From the NCBI RefSeq assembly GCF_001952855.1, contig NZ_LPNO01000046.1, forward strand, positions 10,847 through 74,846: a DNA stretch of 64,000 nucleotides. The letters run 5' to 3'. The notes beneath the pieces were generated by a model. That model saw nothing but the letters and a program-made list of their open reading frames with translations. It ran no database searches and was not told where the DNA came from. The DNA comes from Pseudomonas sp. ATCC PTA-122608. GTDB lineage: Bacteria > Pseudomonadota > Gammaproteobacteria > Pseudomonadales > Pseudomonadaceae. Shown piece by piece: positions 1-8,143 of the stretch (the first letter of the stretch is position 1; each line of letters opens with the position of its first letter). The position numbers and the translations under genes were made by a program.

Positions 1-813
1 AAACCGCCGCTCCACACCTTTCTCCACCAGAATCTTCGCCGAAATCTCTTCCACCGAAAAATGCGTGGAATTGATGTGCGCAATATTCTCCCGGCGGAAC
101 AGATTTTCCACTTCCCTCACTTCAAATTCGCACTGCGCATAGCTGGAGTAACGGCTATTGGGCTTGCGCTCGTTACGAATCGCCGTCAGTCGGTCTGGGT
201 CAATGGTCAGCCCGAACAGCTTGTGCTGGTGCGCGCGCAGGGCGCTTGGCAGCGTCAGGTGCTCCATGTCGTCTTCGGTCAGCGGGTAGTTGGCCGCGCG
301 AATCCCGAATTGCATGGCCATATAAAGGCAGGTCGGCGTCTTGCCGCAGCGGGACACGCCTACCAGGATCAAATCAGCCTTGTCGTAGTAGTGGGTGCGG
401 GCACCGTCGTCGTTGTCGAGGGCGAAGTTCACCGCCTCGATCCGCTCCATATAGTTGGAGTTGTGGCCAATGGAGTGAGATTTTCCGACGGAGTATGACG
501 AATGTTCACTTAACTCTTGTTCCAGCGGCGCCAGGAAGGTAGAGAAGATGTCGATCATGAAACCATTGGAGGTGGCGAGGATCTCACGAATGTCCTGATT
601 GACGATGGTGTCGAAAATGATCGGACGAAATCCGTCTTTTTCGGCCGCCAGATTGATTTGTTGTACCATGGCTCGCGCTTTATCCACGCTATCGATATAG
701 GGTCGCGTGAATTTGCTGAAGGTAATGTTTTCGAACTGCGCCAGCAGGCTTTGACCCAGGGTTTCGGCTGTAATGCCGGTGCCGTCGGAGATAAAGAAAG
801 CAGATCGTTTCAT
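1..813 (-). CDS. ppsR: PEP synthase regulatory protein PpsR (C-terminal end cut by window)
   Basis: Bifunctional serine/threonine kinase and pyrophosphorylase of the DUF299 family that inactivates and reactivates PEP synthase by ADP-dependent phosphorylation of its target. Reading leftward from the ATG at 811-813, the protein starts MKRSAFFISDGTGITAET, typical of the family, and has the nucleotide-binding P-loop GVSRCGKT near residue 152. About 271 codons are visible, close to the family's full length, with no stop before the window edge, so only the last residue or so is missing. It is divergent from ppsA, its expected target, across a ~180 bp intergenic region. Function is inferred from family and neighbour. 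Confidence 0.93.
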   Translation of the reverse strand, partial: MKRSAFFISDGTGITAETLGQSLLAQFENITFSKFTRPYIDSVDKARAMVQQINLAAEKDGFRPIIFDTIVNQDIREILATSNGFMIDIFSTFLAPLEQELSEHSSYSVGKSHSIGHNSNYMERIEAVNFALDNDDGARTHYYDKADLILVGVSRCGKTPTCLYMAMQFGIRAANYPLTEDDMEHLTLPSALRAHQHKLFGLTIDPDRLTAIRNERKPNSRYSSYAQCEFEVREVENLFRRENIAHINSTHFSVEEISAKILVEKGVERRF

Positions 814-991
814 TTGAGCCTTGGGCCTTAAGCTGATGACGAATCTTGGATATGATAGGCGCGATTTTGCCGTCCCGCAGTGGGCCGCATTCTCACTTAT
901 TTTCCAGGTCCAGGCCACAAACGCCGGTAACTGCTCCTACTGAGCCGCCGGCGTCCTGAGCTTTTCCAACACAGAAAGTGGAGAGATCACC

Positions 992-3367
992 TTGGTAGAG
1001 TACGTAGTTTCCCTCGATAAGCTCGGCGTCCATGATGTGGAGCACGTAGGGGGCAAGAACGCATCCCTGGGCGAGATGATCAGTAATCTTGCGGGCGCCG
1101 GTGTATCGGTGCCAGGTGGTTTTGCCACCACTGCCCAGGCTTACCGTGATTTCCTCGAGTTGAGCGGCCTCAACGATCAGATCCACGCCGCCCTCGATGC
1201 GTTGGACGTCGATGACGTCAACGCCCTGGCCAAGACCGGCGCCCAGATCCGTCAATGGATCATGGAAGCCGAGTTCCCCGAGAAGCTCAACGCCGAGATC
1301 CGCACCGCGTTTGCCACGCTGTCGGCCGGTAACCCGGACATGGCCGTCGCCGTGCGCTCCTCGGCTACCGCCGAAGACCTGCCAGACGCTTCCTTTGCCG
1401 GCCAGCAAGAAACTTTCCTGAACATCCGCGGCGTGGAAAACGTGATCCGCGCGGCCAAGGAAGTATTTGCTTCCCTCTTTAACGATCGCGCCATTTCCTA
1501 CCGCGTGCACCAGGGTTTCGACCACAAGCTGGTGGCCCTGTCTGCCGGTGTGCAGCGCATGGTGCGTTCGGAAACCGGCACCGCCGGCGTGATGTTCACC
1601 CTGGACACCGAGTCGGGCTTCCGCGACGTGGTGTTCATCACCGGCGCCTACGGCCTCGGCGAAACCGTCGTACAAGGCGCGGTGAACCCGGACGAATTCT
1701 ACGTCCACAAACACACCCTTGAAGCCGGCCGCCCGGCCATCCTGCGCCGTAACCTCGGCAGCAAGGCTATCAAGATGATCTACGGCGACGAGGCCAAGGC
1801 CGGTCGCTCGGTGAAAACCGTTGATGTCGACAAGGCCGAACGCGCGCGTTTCTGCCTGAGCGACGCCGAAGTCAGCGAATTGGCCAAGCAAGCGATGATC
1901 ATCGAGAAGCACTACAAGTGCCCGATGGACATCGAATGGGCCAAAGATGGCGACGACGGCAAGCTGTACATCGTTCAGGCCCGCCCTGAAACCGTGAAGA
2001 GCCGTACTTCGGCAAACGTCATGGAACGCTACCTGTTGAAAGAAACCGGCACCGTGCTGGTGGAAGGCCGTGCCATCGGCCAGCGCATCGGCGCCGGCAA
2101 AGTGCGGATCATCAAGGACGTGTCCGAGATGGACAAGGTCCAGCCAGGCGACGTGCTGGTCTCCGACATGACCGACCCGGACTGGGAACCGGTGATGAAA
2201 CGCGCCAGCGCTATCGTCACCAACCGTGGCGGGCGTACCTGCCACGCGGCGATCATCGCCCGTGAACTGGGGATTCCGGCAGTGGTTGGCTGCGGCAACG
2301 CGACCCAACTGTTGAAAGACGGCCAGGGCGTGACCGTATCCTGCGCTGAAGGCGACACTGGCTTTATCTTCGAAGGTGAGCTGGGTTTCGACATCAAGCA
2401 AAACTCCATCGACGCCATGCCGGACCTGCCGTTCAAGATCATGATGAACGTCGGCAACCCGGACCGCGCCTTTGATTTCGCGCAGTTGCCGAACGCCGGT
2501 GTGGGCCTGGCCCGCCTCGAGTTCATCATCAACCGCATGATCGGCGTGCACCCCAAGGCACTGTTGAACTACGACGGCCTGCCGCTGGACATCAAGGAAA
2601 GCGTCGACAAGCGCATCGCCGGCTACAACGACCCGGTGGGCTTCTACGTCGAGAAGCTGGTGGAAGGCATCAGCACCCTGGCGGCGGCGTTCTACCCGAA
2701 AAAGGTCATCGTGCGGCTGTCGGACTTCAAGTCCAACGAATACGCGAACCTGATCGGCGGCAAACTCTACGAGCCGGAAGAAGAAAACCCGATGCTGGGC
2801 TTCCGTGGTGCCTCGCGTTACATCAGCGAAGCCTTCCGCGACTGCTTCGAACTGGAATGCCGTGCCCTCAAGCGCGTGCGCAACGAGATGGGCCTGACCA
2901 ACGTCGAAATCATGGTGCCGTTCGTACGCACCCTGGGTGAGGCGAGCCAGGTGGTGGACTTGCTGGCAGAGAACGGCCTGTCCCGTGGCGAGAACGGCCT
3001 GCGCGTCATCATGATGTGCGAACTGCCGTCCAACGCCATCCTGGCCGAAGAGTTCCTGGAGTTCTTCGACGGCTTCTCCATTGGCTCCAACGACCTGACC
3101 CAGCTGACCCTGGGCCTGGACCGCGACTCGGGGATCATCGCTCACCTGTTCGACGAGCGTAACCCTGCGGTCAAGAAGCTGCTGGCTAACGCTATCCAGG
3201 CATGCAACAAGGCTGGCAAGTACATCGGCATCTGCGGCCAAGGCCCTTCCGATCACCCGGACCTGGCCAAATGGCTGATGGAACAGGGCATCGAAAGCGT
3301 CTCGCTGAACCCCGATTCCGTACTGGAAACCTGGTTCTTCCTGGCTGAAGGCCAAGCGCCAGCGTAA
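992..3367 (+). CDS. ppsA: Phosphoenolpyruvate synthase (pyruvate, water dikinase)
   Basis: Cytoplasmic gluconeogenic enzyme converting pyruvate + ATP + water to PEP + AMP + phosphate. The 791-residue product has the usual order: N-terminal ATP-binding domain (VGGKNASLGEM, PGGFATT), central phosphohistidine domain with GGRTCHAAI, where the catalytic His is about residue 418, and a C-terminal PEP-binding TIM barrel with FSIGSNDLTQ and the Cys-containing GICGQGPSD. The start is a TTG at 992-994 preceded by a GGAG box around 980; no ATG gives the conserved N-terminus MVEYVVSLDKLG. It is transcribed divergently from ppsR and followed by two hairpins, the second a strong intrinsic terminator. Confidence 0.97.
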   Translation: MVEYVVSLDKLGVHDVEHVGGKNASLGEMISNLAGAGVSVPGGFATTAQAYRDFLELSGLNDQIHAALDALDVDDVNALAKTGAQIRQWIMEAEFPEKLNAEIRTAFATLSAGNPDMAVAVRSSATAEDLPDASFAGQQETFLNIRGVENVIRAAKEVFASLFNDRAISYRVHQGFDHKLVALSAGVQRMVRSETGTAGVMFTLDTESGFRDVVFITGAYGLGETVVQGAVNPDEFYVHKHTLEAGRPAILRRNLGSKAIKMIYGDEAKAGRSVKTVDVDKAERARFCLSDAEVSELAKQAMIIEKHYKCPMDIEWAKDGDDGKLYIVQARPETVKSRTSANVMERYLLKETGTVLVEGRAIGQRIGAGKVRIIKDVSEMDKVQPGDVLVSDMTDPDWEPVMKRASAIVTNRGGRTCHAAIIARELGIPAVVGCGNATQLLKDGQGVTVSCAEGDTGFIFEGELGFDIKQNSIDAMPDLPFKIMMNVGNPDRAFDFAQLPNAGVGLARLEFIINRMIGVHPKALLNYDGLPLDIKESVDKRIAGYNDPVGFYVEKLVEGISTLAAAFYPKKVIVRLSDFKSNEYANLIGGKLYEPEEENPMLGFRGASRYISEAFRDCFELECRALKRVRNEMGLTNVEIMVPFVRTLGEASQVVDLLAENGLSRGENGLRVIMMCELPSNAILAEEFLEFFDGFSIGSNDLTQLTLGLDRDSGIIAHLFDERNPAVKKLLANAIQACNKAGKYIGICGQGPSDHPDLAKWLMEQGIESVSLNPDSVLETWFFLAEGQAPA

Positions 3368-3384
3368 GGTGTAGCACCCCAAAG

Positions 3385-3412
3385 TGCCGGTCAATCTTGC
3401 GGTTGGCCGGCA
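3385..3412 (+). terminator. Hairpin just after ppsA
   Basis: TGCCGGTCAA pairs with TTGGCCGGCA around an 8-base loop, with one G-T wobble. Only a short mixed T tract (TTTCTCATTCT) follows. It starts 17 bases after the ppsA stop and may be a weak first terminator or a 3'-end stabilising hairpin. Confidence 0.5.
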
Positions 3413-3428
3413 TTTCTCATTCTGTACA

Positions 3429-3461
3429 GGGCGGAACTCCTTCCGGACGCCGCCCTTTTTT
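3429..3461 (+). terminator. Intrinsic terminator between ppsA and the hydrolase gene
   Basis: GGGCGG and CCGCCC form the stem, with further pairing inside the loop, and six T follow directly. This is a canonical Rho-independent terminator. Its T tract ends only 13 bases before the ATG of the next gene, so the hydrolase would be reached mainly by read-through unless a promoter is hidden in this stretch. Confidence 0.8.
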
Positions 3462-3474
3462 GTGCAAGAGCATT

Positions 3475-4464
3475 ATGCAAAGCAGCAGCAACCTGTTCCC
3501 CGTCGCCTTGATCAGCGCTGAGCGTCGTGGCGACCTGAGTGAAGATGTGTACCGGCTGAAACCTGGCAACAGCCCCGACGGCACCGTCGAGCTGGCCGTG
3601 ACCCGCCTGGGCCTGGCTGATGTCCCGGAAAACCGGGGCGTGCCGGTGGTTTTGTTGCACGGCAGTTTCTCCAACCGCCGCTTCTGGTATTCGCCCAAGG
3701 GTATTGGTTTGGGTGCCTACCTGGCGCGCGAGGGGTTCGATGTCTGGATTCCGGAAATGCGCGGCCATGGGCTGTCCCGACGTAACCACGATTACGCCAA
3801 AAACCGCGTCGCCGACTATGCTCGCTACGACTTGCCGGCCATTGCCGCCTTTGTGCGTGAGCAAAGCGGGCAGATTCCCCACTGGGTCGGGCATTCCCTG
3901 GGCGGCACAACCTTGGCTGCGGCCCTGGGTGGGCAGCACCTGGGCGCGCCTGCGGTGGCCTCGGTGGCGCTGTTTGGCTGCCAGGTCAGCCGCACCCATT
4001 GGCCGTTGAAGCTGCCACCGGTGGAATGGACCGGTCGCCTGCTCTTGAAGCGTTTTGGCGAGTTGTCTGGCTCCCGGCTGAAACGCGGCCCAGAGGACGA
4101 GCCAGCCGGCGTGTTGATTGAAGCCATGCGCTGGAATGGTCTGTTCGGCCGCTTTGGCGAAGGAAAGCAGGATTGGTGGAAAGGCCTGGCAGGTGTCGAC
4201 GTGCCGCTACTGGCGGTGAGCGCTGCCGGCGATCACCAGGACCCGGACTGGGCCTGTCGCAAGCTCTTCGAACAGGTCGGCTCCGAGCATCGCCAGTACC
4301 TGTGCCTGGGGCGCCAGCAAGGGTTCAGCGGGGATTTCGGGCATGTCGAGATGCTCGTCAGCAAGGCTGCCCAGGCTGAAGTGTGGCCGTTGGTAAGGCG
4401 TTGGTTGAAAGATCCGCTTACACCTTTGGCGGCAGCGGAGGCACGGGAGCTTGTAGCAGTTTGA
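3475..4464 (+). CDS. Alpha/beta hydrolase (esterase/lipase-like)
   Basis: A 329-residue alpha/beta-fold hydrolase. The oxyanion-hole segment LLHGSFSNRRFW lies near residue 60 and the nucleophile elbow GHSLGGT near residue 140. A later Asp (AAGDHQDPDW) and His (FGHVEML) complete a plausible Ser-Asp-His triad. There is no signal peptide, so it is probably cytoplasmic; the substrate is unknown. I chose the ATG at 3475 because the upstream in-frame codons run through the terminator at 3429-3461. The ribosome site is weak (AAGAG). The same ppsA-hydrolase-rraA order is known from other pseudomonads. Confidence is high for the fold and low for any specific reaction. Confidence 0.85.
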   Translation: MQSSSNLFPVALISAERRGDLSEDVYRLKPGNSPDGTVELAVTRLGLADVPENRGVPVVLLHGSFSNRRFWYSPKGIGLGAYLAREGFDVWIPEMRGHGLSRRNHDYAKNRVADYARYDLPAIAAFVREQSGQIPHWVGHSLGGTTLAAALGGQHLGAPAVASVALFGCQVSRTHWPLKLPPVEWTGRLLLKRFGELSGSRLKRGPEDEPAGVLIEAMRWNGLFGRFGEGKQDWWKGLAGVDVPLLAVSAAGDHQDPDWACRKLFEQVGSEHRQYLCLGRQQGFSGDFGHVEMLVSKAAQAEVWPLVRRWLKDPLTPLAAAEARELVAV

Positions 4465-4686
4465 GCGGGAGGCTCTATCAAGGGCGTTTCGCTTGTTTGC
4501 CGTAGCGGATAAGATATGACGCGTTGGGTGGTTCTGGTCATATTCAGTCGCGCAGTAGGTCTTGCGTTGCTGTCCGATGGGCCCGACTATCCGACCCGGA
4601 TTAAAGAACCTTCATGGCAAAGCGTTTCCAGATGTAAGTAAACAGTGGGATGTTCGACACCTTCTTTCACCTACAGGAGTTTCTCG

Positions 4687-5178
4687 ATGAACCATTACCT
4701 TACCCCCGACCTGTGTGACGCCTACCCGGAGCTGGTGCAGGTGGTTGAGCCGATGTTCAGCAATTTCGGCGGCCGAGACTCCTTTGGTGGCGAGATCGTG
4801 ACCATCAAGTGCTTTGAAGACAATTCCCTGGTCAAGGAACAAGCCGAACTCAACGGCGCCGGCAAGGTGCTGGTGGTTGATGGTGGTGGTTCCCTGCGCC
4901 GCGCGTTGCTGGGCGACATGATCGCCGAGAAAGCCGCGAAAAACGGCTGGGAAGGGCTGGTGATCTACGGCTGCATCCGCGATGTGGACGTGATCGCCCA
5001 AACCGACCTCGGCGTGCAGGCCCTGGCCAGTCACCCGATGAAGACTGACAAACGCGGTATTGGCGATTTGAACGTGGCGGTGACATTCGCCGGCGTGACC
5101 TTCCGCCCGGGCGAGTACGTGTATGCCGACAATAACGGTGTGATCGTCTCCCCCAGCCCGCTGAAAATGCCTGAATAA
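4687..5178 (+). CDS. rraA: RraA family protein (regulator of RNase E activity / 4-hydroxy-4-methyl-2-oxoglutarate aldolase-like)
   Basis: A 163-residue member of the RraA/MenG-like fold. In E. coli RraA binds RNase E and damps RNA decay; related proteins are class II HMG/CHA aldolases, and the two activities cannot be separated from sequence alone. Signature features are FGGRDSFGGEIVT, VDGGGSLRRALLGD and the conserved Arg/Asp pair in YGCIRDVDVI. The start ATG at 4687 has a good AGGAG site eight bases upstream; an earlier in-frame start would lengthen it beyond the family size. The ~220 bases before it show no other recognised element. Confidence 0.9.
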   Translation: MNHYLTPDLCDAYPELVQVVEPMFSNFGGRDSFGGEIVTIKCFEDNSLVKEQAELNGAGKVLVVDGGGSLRRALLGDMIAEKAAKNGWEGLVIYGCIRDVDVIAQTDLGVQALASHPMKTDKRGIGDLNVAVTFAGVTFRPGEYVYADNNGVIVSPSPLKMPE

Positions 5179-5203
5179 ATAGCCGTAGCCGACAGGGGTG
5201 AGG

Positions 5204-6199
5204 ATGTTCGAGGAAGAAAACGCGCAGTGGGGGCTGGTGCATGCCCTGGTGCTGGACGGTAAAGGTGGCGCGCGTTCGATTGCCCGGACAGAGCTTGATG
5301 AGCTGCAACTGCAGCCTCAGGAAAGCCTGTGGCTGCATTGGGACCGTAGTCACCCCCAGACCCAGACCTGGTTGCGCAAATCCAGCGGTTTGAGCGAGTT
5401 CGCCTGTGACCTGCTGCTGGAGGAGAACACCCGCCCACGCCTGTTGCCACTGCCGGACGCTGAACTGTTGCTGTTTTTACGCGGGGTCAACCTCAATCCC
5501 GGCGCCGAACCGGAAGACATGGTCTCGGTGCGGATCTTTGCCTCGGCAGCGCGAGTGATTTCCCTGCGTTTGCGCCCGTTGCGCGCCACCGACGAGTTGC
5601 TGGTGCAACTGGCGGACGGCAAGGGGCCGAAGACTTCCTCGGAACTGGTCCTGTATATGGCGCAGTACCTGACCAACAAGGTCCAGGATCTGGTCAGCGA
5701 TCTGTCCGAAATTGTCGATATCGAAGAAGAAAAACTGGATGCCGACGAACGGTATACTCCGGAGCATGGCAGCGTTTTGCAGATCCGTCGGCGCGCCGCC
5801 GGGCTGAAGCGTTTCCTGTCGCCGCAGCGGGATATTTTCGCGCAGTTGACCCGGATCAAATTGCCCTGGTTCTGTGACGACGATGCTGACTACTGGAACG
5901 AATTGAACAACAGCCTGACCCGTTACCTCGAGGAGCTGGAATTGTCCCGGGAGCGCGTGGGGCTTGTGCTGGAGACCGAAGACCGGCGTTTGAGCCTGCG
6001 CATGAACCGCACCATGTACCGCTTCGGGATCATCACCGGGATCTTCCTTCCGATGAGTTTTCTGACCGGTTTGCTGGGGATCAATGTGGGCGGAATTCCG
6101 TTCTCTTCCAGCCCTTACGGATTCCTGATTGCCTGCCTGATGATGGTATCGGTGGCGGTCGGGCAGTGGTGGTTGTTTCGACGTTTACGTTGGGTTTGA
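5204..6199 (+). CDS. cmaX: CorA/ZntB-family divalent cation transporter CmaX
   Basis: A 331-residue inner-membrane protein of the CorA superfamily: a long cytoplasmic alpha/beta N-terminal domain, a helical stalk and two C-terminal transmembrane helices. The loop between those helices normally carries GMN; here it reads GIN (TGLLGINVGG), as in ZntB-like zinc transporters, so the cation is uncertain. I prefer the ATG at 5204, with GACAGGGG upstream, over the GTG at 5198. It begins 25 bases after rraA and heads the cmaX-crfX-cmpX-sigX-oprF series, whose members are linked to envelope-stress signalling in Pseudomonas. Confidence 0.88.
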   Translation: MFEEENAQWGLVHALVLDGKGGARSIARTELDELQLQPQESLWLHWDRSHPQTQTWLRKSSGLSEFACDLLLEENTRPRLLPLPDAELLLFLRGVNLNPGAEPEDMVSVRIFASAARVISLRLRPLRATDELLVQLADGKGPKTSSELVLYMAQYLTNKVQDLVSDLSEIVDIEEEKLDADERYTPEHGSVLQIRRRAAGLKRFLSPQRDIFAQLTRIKLPWFCDDDADYWNELNNSLTRYLEELELSRERVGLVLETEDRRLSLRMNRTMYRFGIITGIFLPMSFLTGLLGINVGGIPFSSSPYGFLIACLMMVSVAVGQWWLFRRLRWV

Positions 6200-6285
6200 G
6201 CTGAATGTGACCTGAACGTGGAAAGAGGTCATGTGACCCGAAGAATTTTACCCTCGTCTTTTAAATCACTTGCGAGAGGTTTTTT

Positions 6286-6531
6286 ATGCACGATCCGTTC
6301 GAACAGTCTTTGCGTGACATGCTGAATGCCTCGCCGTCCAACCGGGACGACGATGCTTGCCTGGGTCGCGTTTTGAAAACCGCCAACCGCCAGGTCGGGG
6401 CGGGGGATCTGTTCGGTCTGCTCGGCCGCTGGTTGCCGGCATTGATGATGGCGTTGAACAATGGTTCGGCCCACGTTTCACCGGTTTCCCGTCGTAAACC
6501 TCTTGCTCGCACTGCTGATAAGGCTGAATGA
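6286..6531 (+). CDS. crfX: Small protein CrfX
   Basis: An 81-residue hydrophilic protein beginning MHDPFEQSLRDMLNASP with a central hydrophobic stretch (LFGLLGRWLPALMMAL). It matches the small CrfX protein that sits between cmaX and cmpX in Pseudomonas; its biochemical role is unknown. GAGAGG precedes the ATG. Its stop overlaps the cmpX start as ATGA, which points to translational coupling. Confidence 0.82.
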   Translation: MHDPFEQSLRDMLNASPSNRDDDACLGRVLKTANRQVGAGDLFGLLGRWLPALMMALNNGSAHVSPVSRRKPLARTADKAE

Positions 6532-7358
6532 ATATGGAACTCGATCTCTGGACCCAGAGTCTGGTAACTGCAATGACTGCACTGTGGACCAAGGTGGCGA
6601 ATTTCATTCCCAACCTGTTTGGTGCATTGGTGGTGGTACTGCTGGGGTTTGTCGTGGCCAAGCTGCTCGACACCCTGCTTTCCAAATTGCTGGCTAAACT
6701 GGGTCTTGATCGATTGATGGGTGGTACCGGCCTGACCAAGATTTTGGGGCGTGCCGGGTTGCAGGTACCGATCTCGACATTGATCGGCAAGATCGTTTAT
6801 TGGTTTGTTTTGCTGATTTTTCTGGTTTCTGCGGCTGAATCACTTGGACTTGAACGAGTTTCAGCTACGCTCGACATGTTGGCGCTATATTTGCCGAAGG
6901 TATTCGGTGGCGCGCTGGTACTGCTGGTAGGGGTTTTGCTGGCGCAACTGGCCAATGGCCTGGTGCGCGGGGCGGCTGAAGGCGTCGGGCTGGATTACGC
7001 CAGCGGCCTGGGGCGAATAGCCCAGGGCCTGGTGATTATCATCAGTATTTCGGTCGCGATCAGCCAGTTGGAGGTCAAGACTGACCTGCTGAACCACGTG
7101 ATTGTGATTGTTTTGATTACCGTTGGTCTGGCCGTTGCGCTGGCCATGGGGTTGGGAAGCCGGGAAATTGCCGGGCAGATTCTTGCGGGAATCTATGTGC
7201 GTGAGCTATATCAGGTTGGGCAACAAGTGCGTGTGGGCGAGGTCGAAGGGCAGATCGAGGAGATCGGCACGGTCAAGACGACAGTGCTGACTGACGACGG
7301 CGAACTGGTGTCGCTTTCGAACCGGATCTTGCTGGAACAGCATGTGACTAGCCGCTAA
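6528..7358 (+). CDS. cmpX: Small-conductance mechanosensitive channel family protein CmpX
   Basis: A 276-residue inner-membrane protein with about five transmembrane segments (for example near residues 20-45, 80-105 and 120-145) and an MscS-like C-terminal beta domain (QVRVGEVEGQIEEIGTVKTT). The N-terminal repeated helices resemble the conserved TM-helix repeat of this subfamily. It overlaps crfX by four bases. In Pseudomonas, CmpX has been tied to cell-wall stress and SigX activity. That link is established knowledge; here only the family and neighbourhood are visible. Confidence 0.88.
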   Translation: MNMELDLWTQSLVTAMTALWTKVANFIPNLFGALVVVLLGFVVAKLLDTLLSKLLAKLGLDRLMGGTGLTKILGRAGLQVPISTLIGKIVYWFVLLIFLVSAAESLGLERVSATLDMLALYLPKVFGGALVLLVGVLLAQLANGLVRGAAEGVGLDYASGLGRIAQGLVIIISISVAISQLEVKTDLLNHVIVIVLITVGLAVALAMGLGSREIAGQILAGIYVRELYQVGQQVRVGEVEGQIEEIGTVKTTVLTDDGELVSLSNRILLEQHVTSR

Positions 7359-7445
7359 CCCGGCGAATCCTGCTAATGTACGCCGCCGCGAACCTGGGTA
7401 TCCAGACTCTGGCGGACATTGACCTGACTGTCGGCACGACTTGTT

Positions 7446-8036
7446 TTGAATAAAGCCCAAACGCTGTCCACGCGCTATGACCCCCGTGAGCTCTCTGATG
7501 AGGAGTTGGTCGCGCGCTCGCACACGGAGCTGTTTCACGTAACACGCGCGTACGAAGAATTGATGCGCAGGTATCAACGCACTCTGTTCAACGTTTGTTC
7601 AAGGTATTTAGGGAACGATAGAGATGCGGATGATGTCTGTCAGGAAGTGATGCTCAAGGTGCTCTACGGCCTGAAGAACTTCGAGGGCAAATCGAAGTTC
7701 AAGACATGGCTCTACAGCATCACGTACAACGAGTGCATCACGCAGTATCGGAAGGAACGGCGAAAGCGTCGCTTGATGGATGCTTTGAGTCTGGACCCAC
7801 TTGAGGAAGCGTCTGAAGAAAAGGCGCCAACCCCGGAAGAGAAGGGCGGACTCGATCGCTGGCTGGTGTATGTGAATCCGATTGACCGGGAAATTCTGGT
7901 GCTACGATTTGTCGCAGAGCTGGAGTTTCAGGAGATCGCTGACATCATGCATATGGGTTTGAGTGCTACAAAAATGCGTTACAAACGCGCTCTTGATAAA
8001 TTACGTGAGAAATTTGCGGTCAGCACTGAAACTTAG
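7446..8036 (+). CDS. sigX: ECF RNA polymerase sigma factor SigX
   Basis: A 196-residue extracytoplasmic-function sigma factor. Region 2 contains NDRDADDVCQEVMLKVLYG and the -10-recognition helix with FKTWLYSITYNEC; region 4 contains the helix-turn-helix LEFQEIADIMHMGLSATKM. The start is TTG at 7446, since no in-frame ATG gives the conserved N-terminus NKAQTLSTRYDPREL. No anti-sigma gene is adjacent; the cmpX side and oprF flank it. In Pseudomonas SigX drives oprF and affects membrane fluidity and fatty-acid synthesis. Confidence 0.95.
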   Translation: MNKAQTLSTRYDPRELSDEELVARSHTELFHVTRAYEELMRRYQRTLFNVCSRYLGNDRDADDVCQEVMLKVLYGLKNFEGKSKFKTWLYSITYNECITQYRKERRKRRLMDALSLDPLEEASEEKAPTPEEKGGLDRWLVYVNPIDREILVLRFVAELEFQEIADIMHMGLSATKMRYKRALDKLREKFAVSTET

Positions 8037-8143
8037 TGCGTGGCAAATATCTCTTACGTGTAGGCAAGTTCTGTTAGACTTGTCGCCGAGTTGTCCCCCG
8101 GTATGTGGGACTGCTTTACAATCACCAGATGGGGATTTAACGG
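8037..8143 (+). promoter_or_regulatory. oprF upstream region
   Basis: The 107 bases between sigX and oprF should hold the oprF promoters, one SigX-dependent by analogy with other pseudomonads. I see an inverted repeat GTCCC (8093-8097) / GGGAC (8107-8111) and a TACAAT hexamer at 8117-8122, but no -35 element at the right distance. GGGG near 8130 is the likely ribosome site of oprF. Confidence 0.4.

Noticed and set aside
893..3394. 833-codon open frame antisense to ppsA
   Set aside because: It mirrors the GC-rich third-position pattern of ppsA, has no ribosome site or recognisable domain, and is rich in His/Ala/Val/Gln as expected for an antisense shadow.
7359..7445. AlgU-type promoter before sigX (GAACCT ... 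TCTGG)
   Set aside because: Spacing between the two elements is about ten bases, far too short for an ECF sigma promoter.
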